64,000 bases of DNA from Candidatus Woesearchaeota archaeon. GTDB lineage: Archaea; Nanobdellota; Nanobdellia; Woesearchaeales; JACJVW01. Both the position numbers and the translations under genes were made by a program. Numbering within the stretch: position 1 is the stretch's first letter; every line of letters starts with the position of its first letter. Under the pieces are notes generated by a model. It made no database searches. It had not been told where the DNA came from and saw nothing but the letters and a program-made list of their open reading frames with translations. The stretch lies in NCBI GenBank assembly GCA_020637435.1, contig JACJVW010000001.1:496001-560000 (forward strand), written 5' to 3'. Below are positions 25,523-35,310 of this stretch, piece after piece.

Positions 25523-26449
25523 TCAAGGTTCCGAGATCATCCGTCGTATCTCGATAAGCTGCGCATCGTTCTGTGTGTAGCCATAGCTAAGCTCAAGATT
25601 GAGCAGGGTGACATAATTTGTGGACTGCAAAGTGAGTGGTGTCTCCAAATCACAGACAACAACACCTGTTCCATCCGTAAGTCGCACAGGGTTAGGCATG
25701 CAGTTTAGTGTGTTTGTGGAGAGCAGTGCTTTGCTCACCGATACAGAGTTCAGCTCATCAGCAACAAGCCCTGACGAACTGCATGCTGCTGCCGTCTTCC
25801 CGGACACATACGCCTCACCATCACCTAGATTGGTGATGGTAACCTTGAATCGAGGTTGAAGATTGCCGCTCTTTGTGTACATGATAGTCTCCACATGCGT
25901 AACGCCTACAGGTGCTCCCTGTCCTCCACCGCTACTGAGGTCTTTAGCTTCGCAGGTCTTCTCAAAATTTTTAGTATTGTAGATGTCAGCATCGATGCAG
26001 ACTTCGTCAGAGAAATACGTTTTGTAATCATAGCACACATTGACGCCAAGAAAAACTGTGTGCGTTTCAGTCATCTCCTCCAATGTTTTCGCCTGGAACA
26101 TGATGGTACCGAACAGTTTATCTCCTTCAATGTTGTACGATGACCTTCCTTCAAGGCTGAAACTGCTCATCTTTGTCGTCGTTGAGATTATGCCGTCCCA
26201 GCCGAGTATGTCGACATAATCATCCTCAACAATCAAGGAGATTATGCCGTTCGTGATATCGTGTGCACCTTTGTTGTGGACCTCCAGATTAAGAGGAAAT
26301 TCCTGCTTTTCAAGCACAGTCTCAGGTGGAGAGTCTACAAATTCGATCACTATACCGTCCTGTCCCTCATACACTTCAGGAACATATACAGTAGAAGAAC
26401 CTCCGCAACCTGCGATAAAGAGAAGTAAAAGCACTAAGCCAATTCGCAT
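25523..26449 (-). CDS. Putative lipoprotein with Ig-like domains
   Basis: No named family is recognised. ATG 26449 gives MRIGLVLLLLFIAGCGGSS, a signal peptide with a lipobox-like FIAGC, so lipid attachment at Cys is plausible. The remainder (about 290 residues) is beta-rich, with CARDB-like segments such as FPLNLEVHNKGAHDI and FKVTITNLGDGEA. It has several cysteine pairs and ends with a helix. The start overlaps the stop of the upstream 963-aa membrane gene by 16 nt, which shows co-transcription. Confidence 0.7.
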   Translation of the reverse strand: MRIGLVLLLLFIAGCGGSSTVYVPEVYEGQDGIVIEFVDSPPETVLEKQEFPLNLEVHNKGAHDITNGIISLIVEDDYVDILGWDGIISTTTKMSSFSLEGRSSYNIEGDKLFGTIMFQAKTLEEMTETHTVFLGVNVCYDYKTYFSDEVCIDADIYNTKNFEKTCEAKDLSSGGGQGAPVGVTHVETIMYTKSGNLQPRFKVTITNLGDGEAYVSGKTAAACSSSGLVADELNSVSVSKALLSTNTLNCMPNPVRLTDGTGVVVCDLETPLTLQSTNYVTLLNLELSYGYTQNDAQLIEIRRMISEP

Positions 26450-29319
26450 TGTCCACTCTCCATAGTACATTCTGTATTAAGGTCGCAGCAGATGGCATCG
26501 CATGAGATGCAATCTCGTCCGCAAGCTGAATCTGAACCCAAAAGCTCAAATGAGATGACACGGCTCATCGAACTGCCGTCGCTTGCCTTGGCGATAACCG
26601 TAACTTCATAATTAAGCGTACAGGGAACATCCTGATGCGCAAGCTTGATGTCCGTACGCTCGAGACCTGAAGAACTTACAGTTGAAAAGTCAAGATAGTC
26701 AGATGGCTGACTAAGCTCTATTGTGTCCGCACCTTTAAAGTTGACCTTGAAATAAAAAGAGACTGAACTTGAGCCAAAGGGCAGTAGCGAATAAGTTTGG
26801 TCATAGATGGCTTCATTCGTTAGTGTAATACTCCCGGATGTGGATGTGCCACTTGTCGCATTTGACAGGGGGTTCTTGGCATCCTCCCTAGCCTTGTTCA
26901 ATGCATCGATACAATCGGTATCAGCCCAGTCGCAGGTATCGTTCCCGACAAACACCTGGAACTTACGATCAACATCTCTTGCTAGATCATTGATAGATAC
27001 CGTCACATTTGTATGCCCTGCTTTCTTTAGCGTACAATTAAGATAATGGTTCTTCACGATACTGCAGTCGATGATACTCTTATCCACTATTTTCTCGACC
27101 TGGTAGTAGAAGTATCTGTCTGGTGTCACCGAATCGCTGGACCAAAGTGCCAGGTCCGCGATGCGTGATGTCCCGGGTCCACCGTAGATATCAGGGATCA
27201 CCAGCACAGGTGGTTTTGCCTTCGTCTCTTCTCGTATCTTCTCCATCTCTTCGCTTTCCTTGATGACGACAGATTTCTTATCCTCAAGCAAGTAATCATA
27301 CGAAGCCGTTGCCCTAAAGTACAGTATGGACAAAGGTGACTCGCCAAGTACAGTCCGCACATTACCAGAAGTGATAACCACAGGGCAACGCATTGTCTTG
27401 TAATCGTTGAACTCTTTTGGGAGTGAATCATTTATCATTGAACAGACAGTTCCTTTGTCGCCCGCACCGCAGGTAAAATTATACCCGCTGCATGCCTGCT
27501 GGCTATTCTCAGCCATTACAGGCTCGATACCCTTAGGATACGTAAGGTCGATAGAGTTGATGCGCAAGACTTTGCCATCCCACTGGTTCTTGAACGTTAC
27601 CCCAAGCATAAGGTCAGCGTCTTCATCCGAAGAAAGCCTGACAGGACTACCCCTAAAATCCATCCCTATCATTACGGGACCATTGGTGTAGATGGTTTTC
27701 GGGTCCGACTCCGTGATGCCATAGTGCTCTAATGGGTCGATCTCTTGACGCTTCAAAGCCAGTGCACGCTCATTGTCGATAAAATACACTTTCTGATAGG
27801 CCATGGTCTTAAAATCGAACTGCGCGGAGATCTCGATAAGCTGGGTGCCTTTGAAGAAGGCGTTCCTGTTGAACATGCAGTCGAGAGGTTGCTCATCATA
27901 ATCCTCTGCGATAAAGACTCCTGGCTTGACCAGGTCTGCGACACGTATCCTTTGGTCATCCTTCTTGTTTGCCATGCAGGAGGTCATGACCGTTATCTGC
28001 TCGCCGTCACCTAGAGTTGATGCGACAAGAGTTCCCCAAAGACTGACAGGTTCATCAGCGAAGAACGTTGGTTGCGCAAGCTCAAGATCCTCAAGATACA
28101 CGCCAAGTTTTTTCCTGGCGTTCGTATCGACAACGCCAGTGTAATAGTCCTCCCTGTACACAGCCAATGTCTGGTTCTGGATACTCTTCGCGGAGTTCCA
28201 AAGATTGTTAGCAGAATTCTTAACCGCATCCCAGGAATTAAGCGAGAACATCAGAAATTCGGCCTGAACATCGGGATCAAGATAGTTCGCAAAATCCTGA
28301 AATCCCCCTACCTCAGAAGCGAAACCGAACATAAAAAAGCCTATCACTACAAAGATAAGCAGACCGCTAAGCGGTCCTTTGCGTTTTCCTGAACTTAAGA
28401 ATAGTACGCCAAGGAACCAGACGGGGATGAACCAGAATGGAAAATCGGTAAGATCTGTAAGCGCAGAAAGCAGGAAAAAGTCAACGATCATGAAGAACGC
28501 AAGAGTGTAATGCCCCGTCGCAATATCAGTACTGTTCTTGATGATGACGAAATAGATATAGATGGCAAAGAACAGATGCAGCATTGCACCGATAGTAAAC
28601 CCTGACCACATCGCTATGGAATAGATTACCAAGGTAAGAAGGATAAACGCACCCATCTCCCTTCCGCTCGGGCGTCTTATCGCCCAATAGACAAGCAGGA
28701 TAGTGCCTATCACCCCATTGGCGAAGAACCAGACAATATCCATAGGATTAGACATGATCATCCATTGGATTGGGTTCCACGAGATGCCGTTGAACCTCGT
28801 CATAAATATATCGCTCAAAAACAGCAATACAGATAATAATAAGGGAAGAAACGTTTCATCCTGGTCGCTGTTGCTGTCATTGCTAACCATTCCCTTTAGG
28901 GCCGCGCCAAGCCCTGCAAAACCAGCAGCACCAAGAGCCACTGTGCTAGCCGGAGCCTGTTTGACCTTTTCCTTCACTGAGCTGGCAAGTCGCTGAGCAC
29001 CGTACTTTAGGCTCGTACCTACACTTTCCTGGTCGCTTGCAACTTCACTAAGTTCACGGATTTGCCGCTCACGTGCCTCCTCCATGCGATGCTCTTCCTC
29101 AATCTCCTGCCAACTTCTTGACTGAGGAGAATTTGCAGCTCTCTGTACGTTCGTTCCACGCGCGGTTGCCTCTCGTTCAGATGCCTCTGCTTCGCGTTCC
29201 GCGGCATGTGCTTTTCGTTCAGCAGCGCTCGCCTCTCTTCGTTCAGAATTTACTCTGGCTTCGGCTAGGATTTCCTCTCTTCGCTTCAATTCTTCATCGC
29301 TAAGATAGCCGTCAGCCAT
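26434..29319 (-). CDS. Large polytopic membrane protein with extracellular beta-rich domains
   Basis: No family is recognised. ATG 29319 (MADGYLSDEE) starts a cytoplasmic region of about 130 residues rich in Ala, Glu and Arg, with AERKAHAAEREAEASERE repeats, likely a coiled coil. Residues about 155-345 hold roughly seven transmembrane helices. The remaining ~600 residues are beta-rich, with paired cysteines in the last 60 (CGRDCISCDAICCDLNTEC), as for an extracellular domain. Together with its lipoprotein and Cys-rich neighbours this could be a secretion or cell-surface assembly complex. That is inference from the operon only. Confidence 0.7.
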   Translation of the reverse strand: MADGYLSDEELKRREEILAEARVNSERREASAAERKAHAAEREAEASEREATARGTNVQRAANSPQSRSWQEIEEEHRMEEARERQIRELSEVASDQESVGTSLKYGAQRLASSVKEKVKQAPASTVALGAAGFAGLGAALKGMVSNDSNSDQDETFLPLLLSVLLFLSDIFMTRFNGISWNPIQWMIMSNPMDIVWFFANGVIGTILLVYWAIRRPSGREMGAFILLTLVIYSIAMWSGFTIGAMLHLFFAIYIYFVIIKNSTDIATGHYTLAFFMIVDFFLLSALTDLTDFPFWFIPVWFLGVLFLSSGKRKGPLSGLLIFVVIGFFMFGFASEVGGFQDFANYLDPDVQAEFLMFSLNSWDAVKNSANNLWNSAKSIQNQTLAVYREDYYTGVVDTNARKKLGVYLEDLELAQPTFFADEPVSLWGTLVASTLGDGEQITVMTSCMANKKDDQRIRVADLVKPGVFIAEDYDEQPLDCMFNRNAFFKGTQLIEISAQFDFKTMAYQKVYFIDNERALALKRQEIDPLEHYGITESDPKTIYTNGPVMIGMDFRGSPVRLSSDEDADLMLGVTFKNQWDGKVLRINSIDLTYPKGIEPVMAENSQQACSGYNFTCGAGDKGTVCSMINDSLPKEFNDYKTMRCPVVITSGNVRTVLGESPLSILYFRATASYDYLLEDKKSVVIKESEEMEKIREETKAKPPVLVIPDIYGGPGTSRIADLALWSSDSVTPDRYFYYQVEKIVDKSIIDCSIVKNHYLNCTLKKAGHTNVTVSINDLARDVDRKFQVFVGNDTCDWADTDCIDALNKAREDAKNPLSNATSGTSTSGSITLTNEAIYDQTYSLLPFGSSSVSFYFKVNFKGADTIELSQPSDYLDFSTVSSSGLERTDIKLAHQDVPCTLNYEVTVIAKASDGSSMSRVISFELLGSDSACGRDCISCDAICCDLNTECTMESGQCELA

Positions 29320-29349
29320 TATCAAGACTCCAAGAAAAAGAGATGACCA

Positions 29350-31029
29350 TCAGTCTATCCGGACATTTATCTGCCGGATATCAAGGTCCGATTTTGGGAT
29401 AAGCCTGATTGAATTTGAACCAGATTCGACATAATTGTCGATCACTTTGGTATACGTATCATCTCTGGTCTCAAAACCGCTCTCAAAACCGTTGATGTAA
29501 TAGACAGCTTCCTTGGTCTCCCCTTTTTCTGTAAATTTAAACTCCAGGATAACATGCACATTGGACTTAAGCTCGTCCTCTTCATCCTCTTCAGGCTCAG
29601 AAGGACAGCTTGGGTCACGATCTTCCCCATCATATCCGGTCACGCATACCTGGCAGGAATCATACGATACCGAGTTTACACAAGTGTAATCAAGACCGTT
29701 CGTGGGAAGGTCATCGCACCAGTACTGATCGCCATCTTTGGCGAAACAGCAATCCTTGTCAAGATTGGAATTGCATCCCACTGGGCAGAAGTCATCATCA
29801 TCGTCCCCGCAGCGATCCTCACACATATCCGCAGGGTCTCCACGGTCATCCTCATAACCTGACCTGCAACGGTGACAGTAGGACTCTTCAAGATTCCCGA
29901 CGCATCGGTCATCCAAAAGATCAGTCTTCACATCACACCAGAAAGCTTTGTCGTATTCCTTGAAACAGCAATCCTTGTCGATATCTTCATCGCAATCCTC
30001 AGGGCAGATGCCATCAATCTCTCCGCATCGGTCATAATCCTTGGTCTGCTTCTTGAAAAGATTCTCATGCAGATCAAAATAGTACGTTGGTTGCACAGGT
30101 TCTTCAAGCTCTGTCGTGATGCTGACCTGATCGACCAGATACGAACCCCAATCGGTAGCGAACTCAATCTTGTTCAGACCTACATTCAGTGAACTCACCG
30201 TCACCGCCTGTCTGTTGATGATACCACAGTCAGGTATACCTGAGAAAATATTCCTGTCGTTGATGTCTATAGTGAGTTTTCCCACTTCATTCGGCATGCA
30301 ATCGGGATAGAATCTGAGTGTTGCTTTTTCGATATTTTCAGATTCATCAGGAGATATTGAAAACGTAGAGCGGCTTGCGCTCTGCGAATAATCATAGATC
30401 TTAGCTTGAACGGACATGTGCTCTACAGCATAGCCGTTAGTATCCCAGAAACTCATGCCAACGGGGCTCGTCTTGAATACCAGGACATTCTCTCCCGAAT
30501 TCAAGGAAACTTTAGGCAGCTGTAATGGTCCAATGTTTGAACTCGTCGGCTCATCATCATATATCTCGCGTCCGTTCAATTCAACAATGACCCTGCCGTT
30601 CCGTTTTGAGACAGTCACCGCCAGACTGATATCCTTCGTATTTTCATAATCAGCGATCTCAAAGTAGACAGGTTTCTCAACATTTTCAAACCAGCCCTTC
30701 TTTACAGTAAAGCTGGTAGCCTGAGCGATCATTGCGCTGTCCGTCGTCTGACGAAGAGTTACTGTCGGAAGAGTATACTCATACTCATCAAGGCTACGAT
30801 AGTCAAAATGCCCTGGATTAATAGTGAAGATGACCTCTCCTTTTCCGGGAAGGTCCTCATTGTAAGTGTCAGAAGGATAGGTGGTACCACTGCTACCTCC
30901 GCTGCTCGATGTACCAAGCAGGGCTGCCCTATCCTCCGGAGGAAGGAACAGAATGTAGAATATGATGAGCAACGTGATGATAGCCACCAGTATAGCTGCC
31001 GATGAACCAGATTGCTGCCCTTTTCCCAT
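29350..31029 (-). CDS. Single-pass surface protein with two Cys-rich modules
   Basis: ATG 31029 gives MGKGQQSGSSAAILVAIITL, a signal anchor ending LFLPPEDRAALL. Two beta-sandwich-like domains follow. Then come two tandem Cys-rich modules, each with a C-G-x-x-x-x-x-C-P-x-x-C-x-x-x-x-D-K-D-CCF start and a C-x-x-C-x-x-GY-x-x-x-x-x-DP end. A short acidic linker precedes a last beta domain. Disulfide-bonded, possibly calcium-binding modules are likely. The gene lies 30 nt before the 963-aa membrane gene and heads the operon. Two TATA-like elements (31071-31078 and 31097-31107) could serve as promoters. Function is unknown. Confidence 0.7.
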   Translation of the reverse strand: MGKGQQSGSSAAILVAIITLLIIFYILFLPPEDRAALLGTSSSGGSSGTTYPSDTYNEDLPGKGEVIFTINPGHFDYRSLDEYEYTLPTVTLRQTTDSAMIAQATSFTVKKGWFENVEKPVYFEIADYENTKDISLAVTVSKRNGRVIVELNGREIYDDEPTSSNIGPLQLPKVSLNSGENVLVFKTSPVGMSFWDTNGYAVEHMSVQAKIYDYSQSASRSTFSISPDESENIEKATLRFYPDCMPNEVGKLTIDINDRNIFSGIPDCGIINRQAVTVSSLNVGLNKIEFATDWGSYLVDQVSITTELEEPVQPTYYFDLHENLFKKQTKDYDRCGEIDGICPEDCDEDIDKDCCFKEYDKAFWCDVKTDLLDDRCVGNLEESYCHRCRSGYEDDRGDPADMCEDRCGDDDDDFCPVGCNSNLDKDCCFAKDGDQYWCDDLPTNGLDYTCVNSVSYDSCQVCVTGYDGEDRDPSCPSEPEEDEEDELKSNVHVILEFKFTEKGETKEAVYYINGFESGFETRDDTYTKVIDNYVESGSNSIRLIPKSDLDIRQINVRID

Positions 31030-31230
31030 GAGATTCTTCCGATGCATAGTGCGATGCCTACAACAAGCCAAAGTATACCCATACACCAGGAATAACAGTA
31101 TATAAATCTTACCCTTAGAAACCCACCTACTATAGCCCATTTTCGAGCCAAAAAATTGTGACCTCACGAAATCCACCATTATTAACCCCTACATAGACAA
31201 CATAGCCAGAACATTCCCATAGAAGGAGTT

Positions 31231-31240
31231 AATCTTTAAT
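31231..31240 (+). promoter_or_regulatory. TATA box of pelA
   Basis: AATCTTTAAT lies 25-34 nt before the ATG at 31265, consistent with a leaderless mRNA. Confidence 0.45.
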
Positions 31241-31264
31241 ACCCGTTCCCACTACATCACAACC

Positions 31265-32308
31265 ATGAGGATCATCCAGAAGGATATCAAGGCCGGTACG
31301 GTCAAAGTACAGACCGAAAATGCTGATGACCTATGGTACTTAAGCGGTATCATTGGCCCTGGCGATCGTATTAGAGGCAAAACCCTAAGAAAAATTAAAA
31401 TTGGTGAAGAGCCCAACATTAAAGTAGTAAGAAAACCGGTCTCGCTAACCATCCGCGTTGAGAAAACAGAGTACCAAGACACACTGCGTGCAACAGGGAC
31501 CATAACTCAAGGCCCCGAAGATGTGCCGCTTGGTTCCCACCACTCGTTCAACATTGACGAAGACACCACTATAACCCTAATGAAAGACCAATGGCTCTCC
31601 TATATGCTCGAGCGCCTCAATGAAGCGGTAAAAAACCAAAACCACCATATCATACTTGCGGTCTTCGACAGAGAAGAAGCACACTTCGCTAAACTCACAC
31701 CTCACGGTTATGATTATCTCTCCTCCCTCTACGGCAACGTCAACAAAAAACAGATGGAAAATGCAAACACCGCAGATTTCTACAAAGAGATTACATCCCG
31801 TTTGCTGGACCTTGACGAACGCTTCAAGCCAATCCGCATCGTGGCTGCAAGCCCGGCATTCTACAAAGACGAATTGACAAAATCCTACGATGCAGGCCTA
31901 AGCAAAAAAACCATCTTCGCAACTTGCGCTTCCGTCGGCAAAAACGCCTTCGACGAAGTCATCAAACGTGAAGAAGTCCAACAGGCACTCCATGATGAAC
32001 GAACTGCGCAGGAAGCAAAAGCGGTAGATGACCTGCTCACTGCCATTGCCAAAGACGCACCGGCAACCTACGGCAAACAGCAAGTCAGGCAAGCTGCGGA
32101 TGCAGGTGCGATTACCCTTCTACTCATCTCCGACAAACTTCTTGGCGAAGAAAAAGAAAAAGGCACTTACGCACAGATTGATGCAGTCATGAAGCTCGTT
32201 GAACAAACCAAGGGAAAAATCCTCATCATATCTCACGAGCACGAAGGAGGACAAAAGCTCTCCGGCCTCGGAGGCATTGGCGCACTGCTCCGGTACAAAA
32301 TTGCCTAA
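31265..32308 (+). CDS. pelA: Archaeal Pelota (ribosome rescue factor)
   Basis: aPelota works with aEF-1 alpha to free stalled ribosomes. The N-terminal domain shows GDRIRGKTLRK, the conserved basic loop region that enters the decoding site. The central and C-terminal domains follow the eRF1-like fold (ILAVFDREEAHFAKL, later TLLLISDKLL) and the terminal KILIISHEHEGGQKLSGLGGIGALLRY. The length (347) is typical. No GGQ motif is present, as expected for Pelota. It overlaps the stop codon of the opposing gene by 4 nt. Confidence 0.95.
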   Translation: MRIIQKDIKAGTVKVQTENADDLWYLSGIIGPGDRIRGKTLRKIKIGEEPNIKVVRKPVSLTIRVEKTEYQDTLRATGTITQGPEDVPLGSHHSFNIDEDTTITLMKDQWLSYMLERLNEAVKNQNHHIILAVFDREEAHFAKLTPHGYDYLSSLYGNVNKKQMENANTADFYKEITSRLLDLDERFKPIRIVAASPAFYKDELTKSYDAGLSKKTIFATCASVGKNAFDEVIKREEVQQALHDERTAQEAKAVDDLLTAIAKDAPATYGKQQVRQAADAGAITLLLISDKLLGEEKEKGTYAQIDAVMKLVEQTKGKILIISHEHEGGQKLSGLGGIGALLRYKIA

Positions 32309-35300
32309 CCCCCTACATTTTGAGCCAATCGTTGACCAAGAGCAATTTGTATCGAAGGACCTTCCCAACCCTCATATTTCGCCATGTATTCTGCCAAAAG
32401 ATAGACATCGATAGTACTAAGTTTAGTTTCCGCTGAGTATCCAGTGTTTCTGGAGATATAATTCGCATACTTAGCAGGATTATTACTGTCTTCCGACGGA
32501 GCATATACTGAAATTAATTGAAGAAGTGATGTTGTTTCAGGATTATAATCACCATATTTGTTTTTCATTGCCTGTGAGTTACCAGACAGCTTTGCATTGA
32601 GGTCGCCCACTAGTGCTTGCCATCCTTCTGCTGGAGTAGCAAACACAGAGAAACCCCCTTCTGTATCAATTTGCCGTGAGGAATAACGCAAATTTCCAGG
32701 ATTATTATTTCTAATTGCACGATTACCACAAAGACTTCCTTCATTTGTACAAGGACCTAAACTCAAACTTTCCCCTTCAGGTTGAGACCCGGCAGATTCT
32801 TCCAGATATACTGGAATAGACTTAACCGCTTCTTGACCAATTTCAGGATTAAACAAATCACGGATGCTCACAAGCTGATTCAAATCATACCCCTCTGCTT
32901 TCGCATTCTTTGCAGCCTCATCCCACGACACTAAACTCCCATCCTTTACCAGATAGCGATTAATAAGTTTCTGCGCATCCTCTTCAGAAGTAATTGCTAC
33001 TGTAGAAGACTTCACAGCCAGAGTTGTTTCAGCAGGCACAATAACTACCTCTTCCTCGGGCAGGGCAGCAACAGACTCTTCAATACTAACTACACCCTGA
33101 CGTGCACCATACGCAAGACCATTCTTAGGATTATAATTGTACACACCACCGGACACATCAATTGCGTAGTGCTTATTCCCATCCTTAAATATCTGGGTGA
33201 CATAAGCAGTGTCACCCTTATACTTCGTCTTGGACTCAACATACTCCCAACCGGAAGTATCCAAATCTCCTTTCTTTACGACGACCAATGTATTTGGCTC
33301 TTCTTCGATTGACCAGAACATTGATGAAGAAACCAGTTGCACCCCTTCCTGCAGGTTAAGACTATCCTCTGAATACAATGCATACCCATTTGGAAGGTCA
33401 TCAAAATCAAGTATCGGAACATCACCAACATAGAAAAGATCATTCTTTAATTTACCCTTTGTCACACAAGTATGCTCTTCACAAGGAACCGAAACAAACA
33501 CATCATCTCCTGAAATCCTAGACACCACTTCAACAATTTCTGAATCGCTCACAGGAAGTTGCGTCTGACGAACTTCATTCGCTAGCACCGCGCTAAGAAC
33601 AGCCTGATTTGACTCAGAGAATGCAGAAAGTTCAACAGGTTCACCATCAACACTCAAACCACCTTCATAAACAACTACTTTCTGAATACCGCCCTCTCCA
33701 TCAGGCAAATTCACCACCAAAACATCGTCTTCAAATGGCGCCGAAGGGTAACCTCTAAGTGCCTGCTGACCATTCATCTGTATAACACCTGAAAGAACAC
33801 CCTGCTTCTCAGCACCGCCTACAATAGCAAAGCTATAGTCCTGCGTAAAAGCGGATAAATCTTTTGCCGTGCAAGCGCCTGCTAGTACTTCATTAAACTC
33901 ACAATGAGTTTTTGTTATAACGCTCAAAGAACCATCTTCAAGTTCTTGAAAAAGGGATATCTCTCGAGAATACGGACCCACTTCCTGGACATGACCATCA
34001 GCAATCCTTAGTTCCCCGACACCAAAACCTTCTCCTTCAATATCCTTAATGACAATATCAGCACCGGGTTTCAGAAGATGATATGCTTCAGTACTGGAAA
34101 CAATCTCTAATCCATCAGCCTTTATTTCCAGGATAGCTTCTTCCCCAAATGAGCGCAACCCAATATACGATGATGATGCACAAGGCGGCGCAACACATAG
34201 TTCAACATGCGAAAACTCATCAGAATCCACAGTATATTCACCAAGATTGTTCACCACCTTCAACGAACCAGAACGCCAAAACAGGCCATCTGGACTTGAA
34301 CTCAAACCGCAAACACCATCGCAAAGAAGTATATCATCACTGTCCAACCTTCCCATCCTGATGTTGCCGGCAAAAGTAATCTCCTCTTTAACAGACGCCA
34401 CAACTAGACCGCTATCAGTAACAATCCCCTGAGTAAAGAACAATGTTCCTTTGTCGACACTATATCTGTTACTAGTGCCATATGCAGTTCCGCGCAAATC
34501 AACTGATGGATACACACCCTGCAACTCTCCGACTTTATAATCAAGTCCTTCACCGCGTTCAACAGACACATCCCCCATGACCACCGTCCCATCAGGCACA
34601 CGAAGACCCAAGGGAGTCATAGTGAATCGCTCACCTGTTTCTGCCCTCACCAGTTCAATATCTTCCATACTCATTCTCGCCCGGACATGCAAGTCGGTAC
34701 GAAACGCATCACAAAATGCTGAACATATTTGCAGTTCAGTGCCATCATAAGCTTCTATCGTTGAATCAACTTCTACATCAATACCCTTGCTTGCCAAAAA
34801 TGATTCCCTGATATGCATACGTTGTTCGCCGTCAACAACACGAAGAAACTCAAATTCCGCCATATCATCCAGGTGCTTAAGCATTGCTTGCTCCATTTCC
34901 TGAGAAACTTGACCACTAGCAAAATCAGAATTGACTTCATTGAAGAAATCATCCTGTTGGGTCAAACCCATCTCTGTGTAAATAGCCTCATAATCATCTG
35001 TATTCTCATAGATTATCTCAGTCAACTCAGAAGTCTTTAACTCTCGAACTGATGCAGTGTCCCCAATCAACCTTTGCGGGTCCTCCACATACATATCTAC
35101 AACAGTCTCCCTAAGCGTGCTGTCTCTAAGCATATCATCAATAATATCCCCGTGATAATCGTAGATAAGTTGAGGATTAGTCTGCATGATTTCTTGCAGT
35201 TTACTCACATCCCAATCAAATACGGCATCATCAAGAGCTGAAATCTCTTCTTCACTCGCACCAAACACAGACGGCAACAACAGAAGAAACAACAATAGCC

Positions 35301-35310
35301 AGGGCCTCAT
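32305..35310 (-). CDS. Large secreted protein with C-terminal phage-like NNNPGNLR domain
   Basis: The 1,001-residue protein starts with a signal peptide (MRPWLLLFLLLLPSVFGAS). About 800 residues of unassigned sequence follow: a helical part to ~170, then beta-rich repeats that resemble a long solenoid, then a short helical segment. The last ~130 residues contain RNNNPGNLRYSSRQ, FATPAEGWQAL and ISVYAPSEDSNNPAKYANYI. Such NNNPGN-type domains are common in phage structural or lysis-associated proteins and in bacteria, where they are often linked to cell-wall contact. That is unexpected in a cell without peptidoglycan. The start shares ATGA with the upstream pilin-like gene, so the two form an operon. 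Transfer from a virus is possible but unproven. Confidence 0.75.
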   Translation of the reverse strand: MRPWLLLFLLLLPSVFGASEEEISALDDAVFDWDVSKLQEIMQTNPQLIYDYHGDIIDDMLRDSTLRETVVDMYVEDPQRLIGDTASVRELKTSELTEIIYENTDDYEAIYTEMGLTQQDDFFNEVNSDFASGQVSQEMEQAMLKHLDDMAEFEFLRVVDGEQRMHIRESFLASKGIDVEVDSTIEAYDGTELQICSAFCDAFRTDLHVRARMSMEDIELVRAETGERFTMTPLGLRVPDGTVVMGDVSVERGEGLDYKVGELQGVYPSVDLRGTAYGTSNRYSVDKGTLFFTQGIVTDSGLVVASVKEEITFAGNIRMGRLDSDDILLCDGVCGLSSSPDGLFWRSGSLKVVNNLGEYTVDSDEFSHVELCVAPPCASSSYIGLRSFGEEAILEIKADGLEIVSSTEAYHLLKPGADIVIKDIEGEGFGVGELRIADGHVQEVGPYSREISLFQELEDGSLSVITKTHCEFNEVLAGACTAKDLSAFTQDYSFAIVGGAEKQGVLSGVIQMNGQQALRGYPSAPFEDDVLVVNLPDGEGGIQKVVVYEGGLSVDGEPVELSAFSESNQAVLSAVLANEVRQTQLPVSDSEIVEVVSRISGDDVFVSVPCEEHTCVTKGKLKNDLFYVGDVPILDFDDLPNGYALYSEDSLNLQEGVQLVSSSMFWSIEEEPNTLVVVKKGDLDTSGWEYVESKTKYKGDTAYVTQIFKDGNKHYAIDVSGGVYNYNPKNGLAYGARQGVVSIEESVAALPEEEVVIVPAETTLAVKSSTVAITSEEDAQKLINRYLVKDGSLVSWDEAAKNAKAEGYDLNQLVSIRDLFNPEIGQEAVKSIPVYLEESAGSQPEGESLSLGPCTNEGSLCGNRAIRNNNPGNLRYSSRQIDTEGGFSVFATPAEGWQALVGDLNAKLSGNSQAMKNKYGDYNPETTSLLQLISVYAPSEDSNNPAKYANYISRNTGYSAETKLSTIDVYLLAEYMAKYEGWEGPSIQIALGQRLAQNVGG

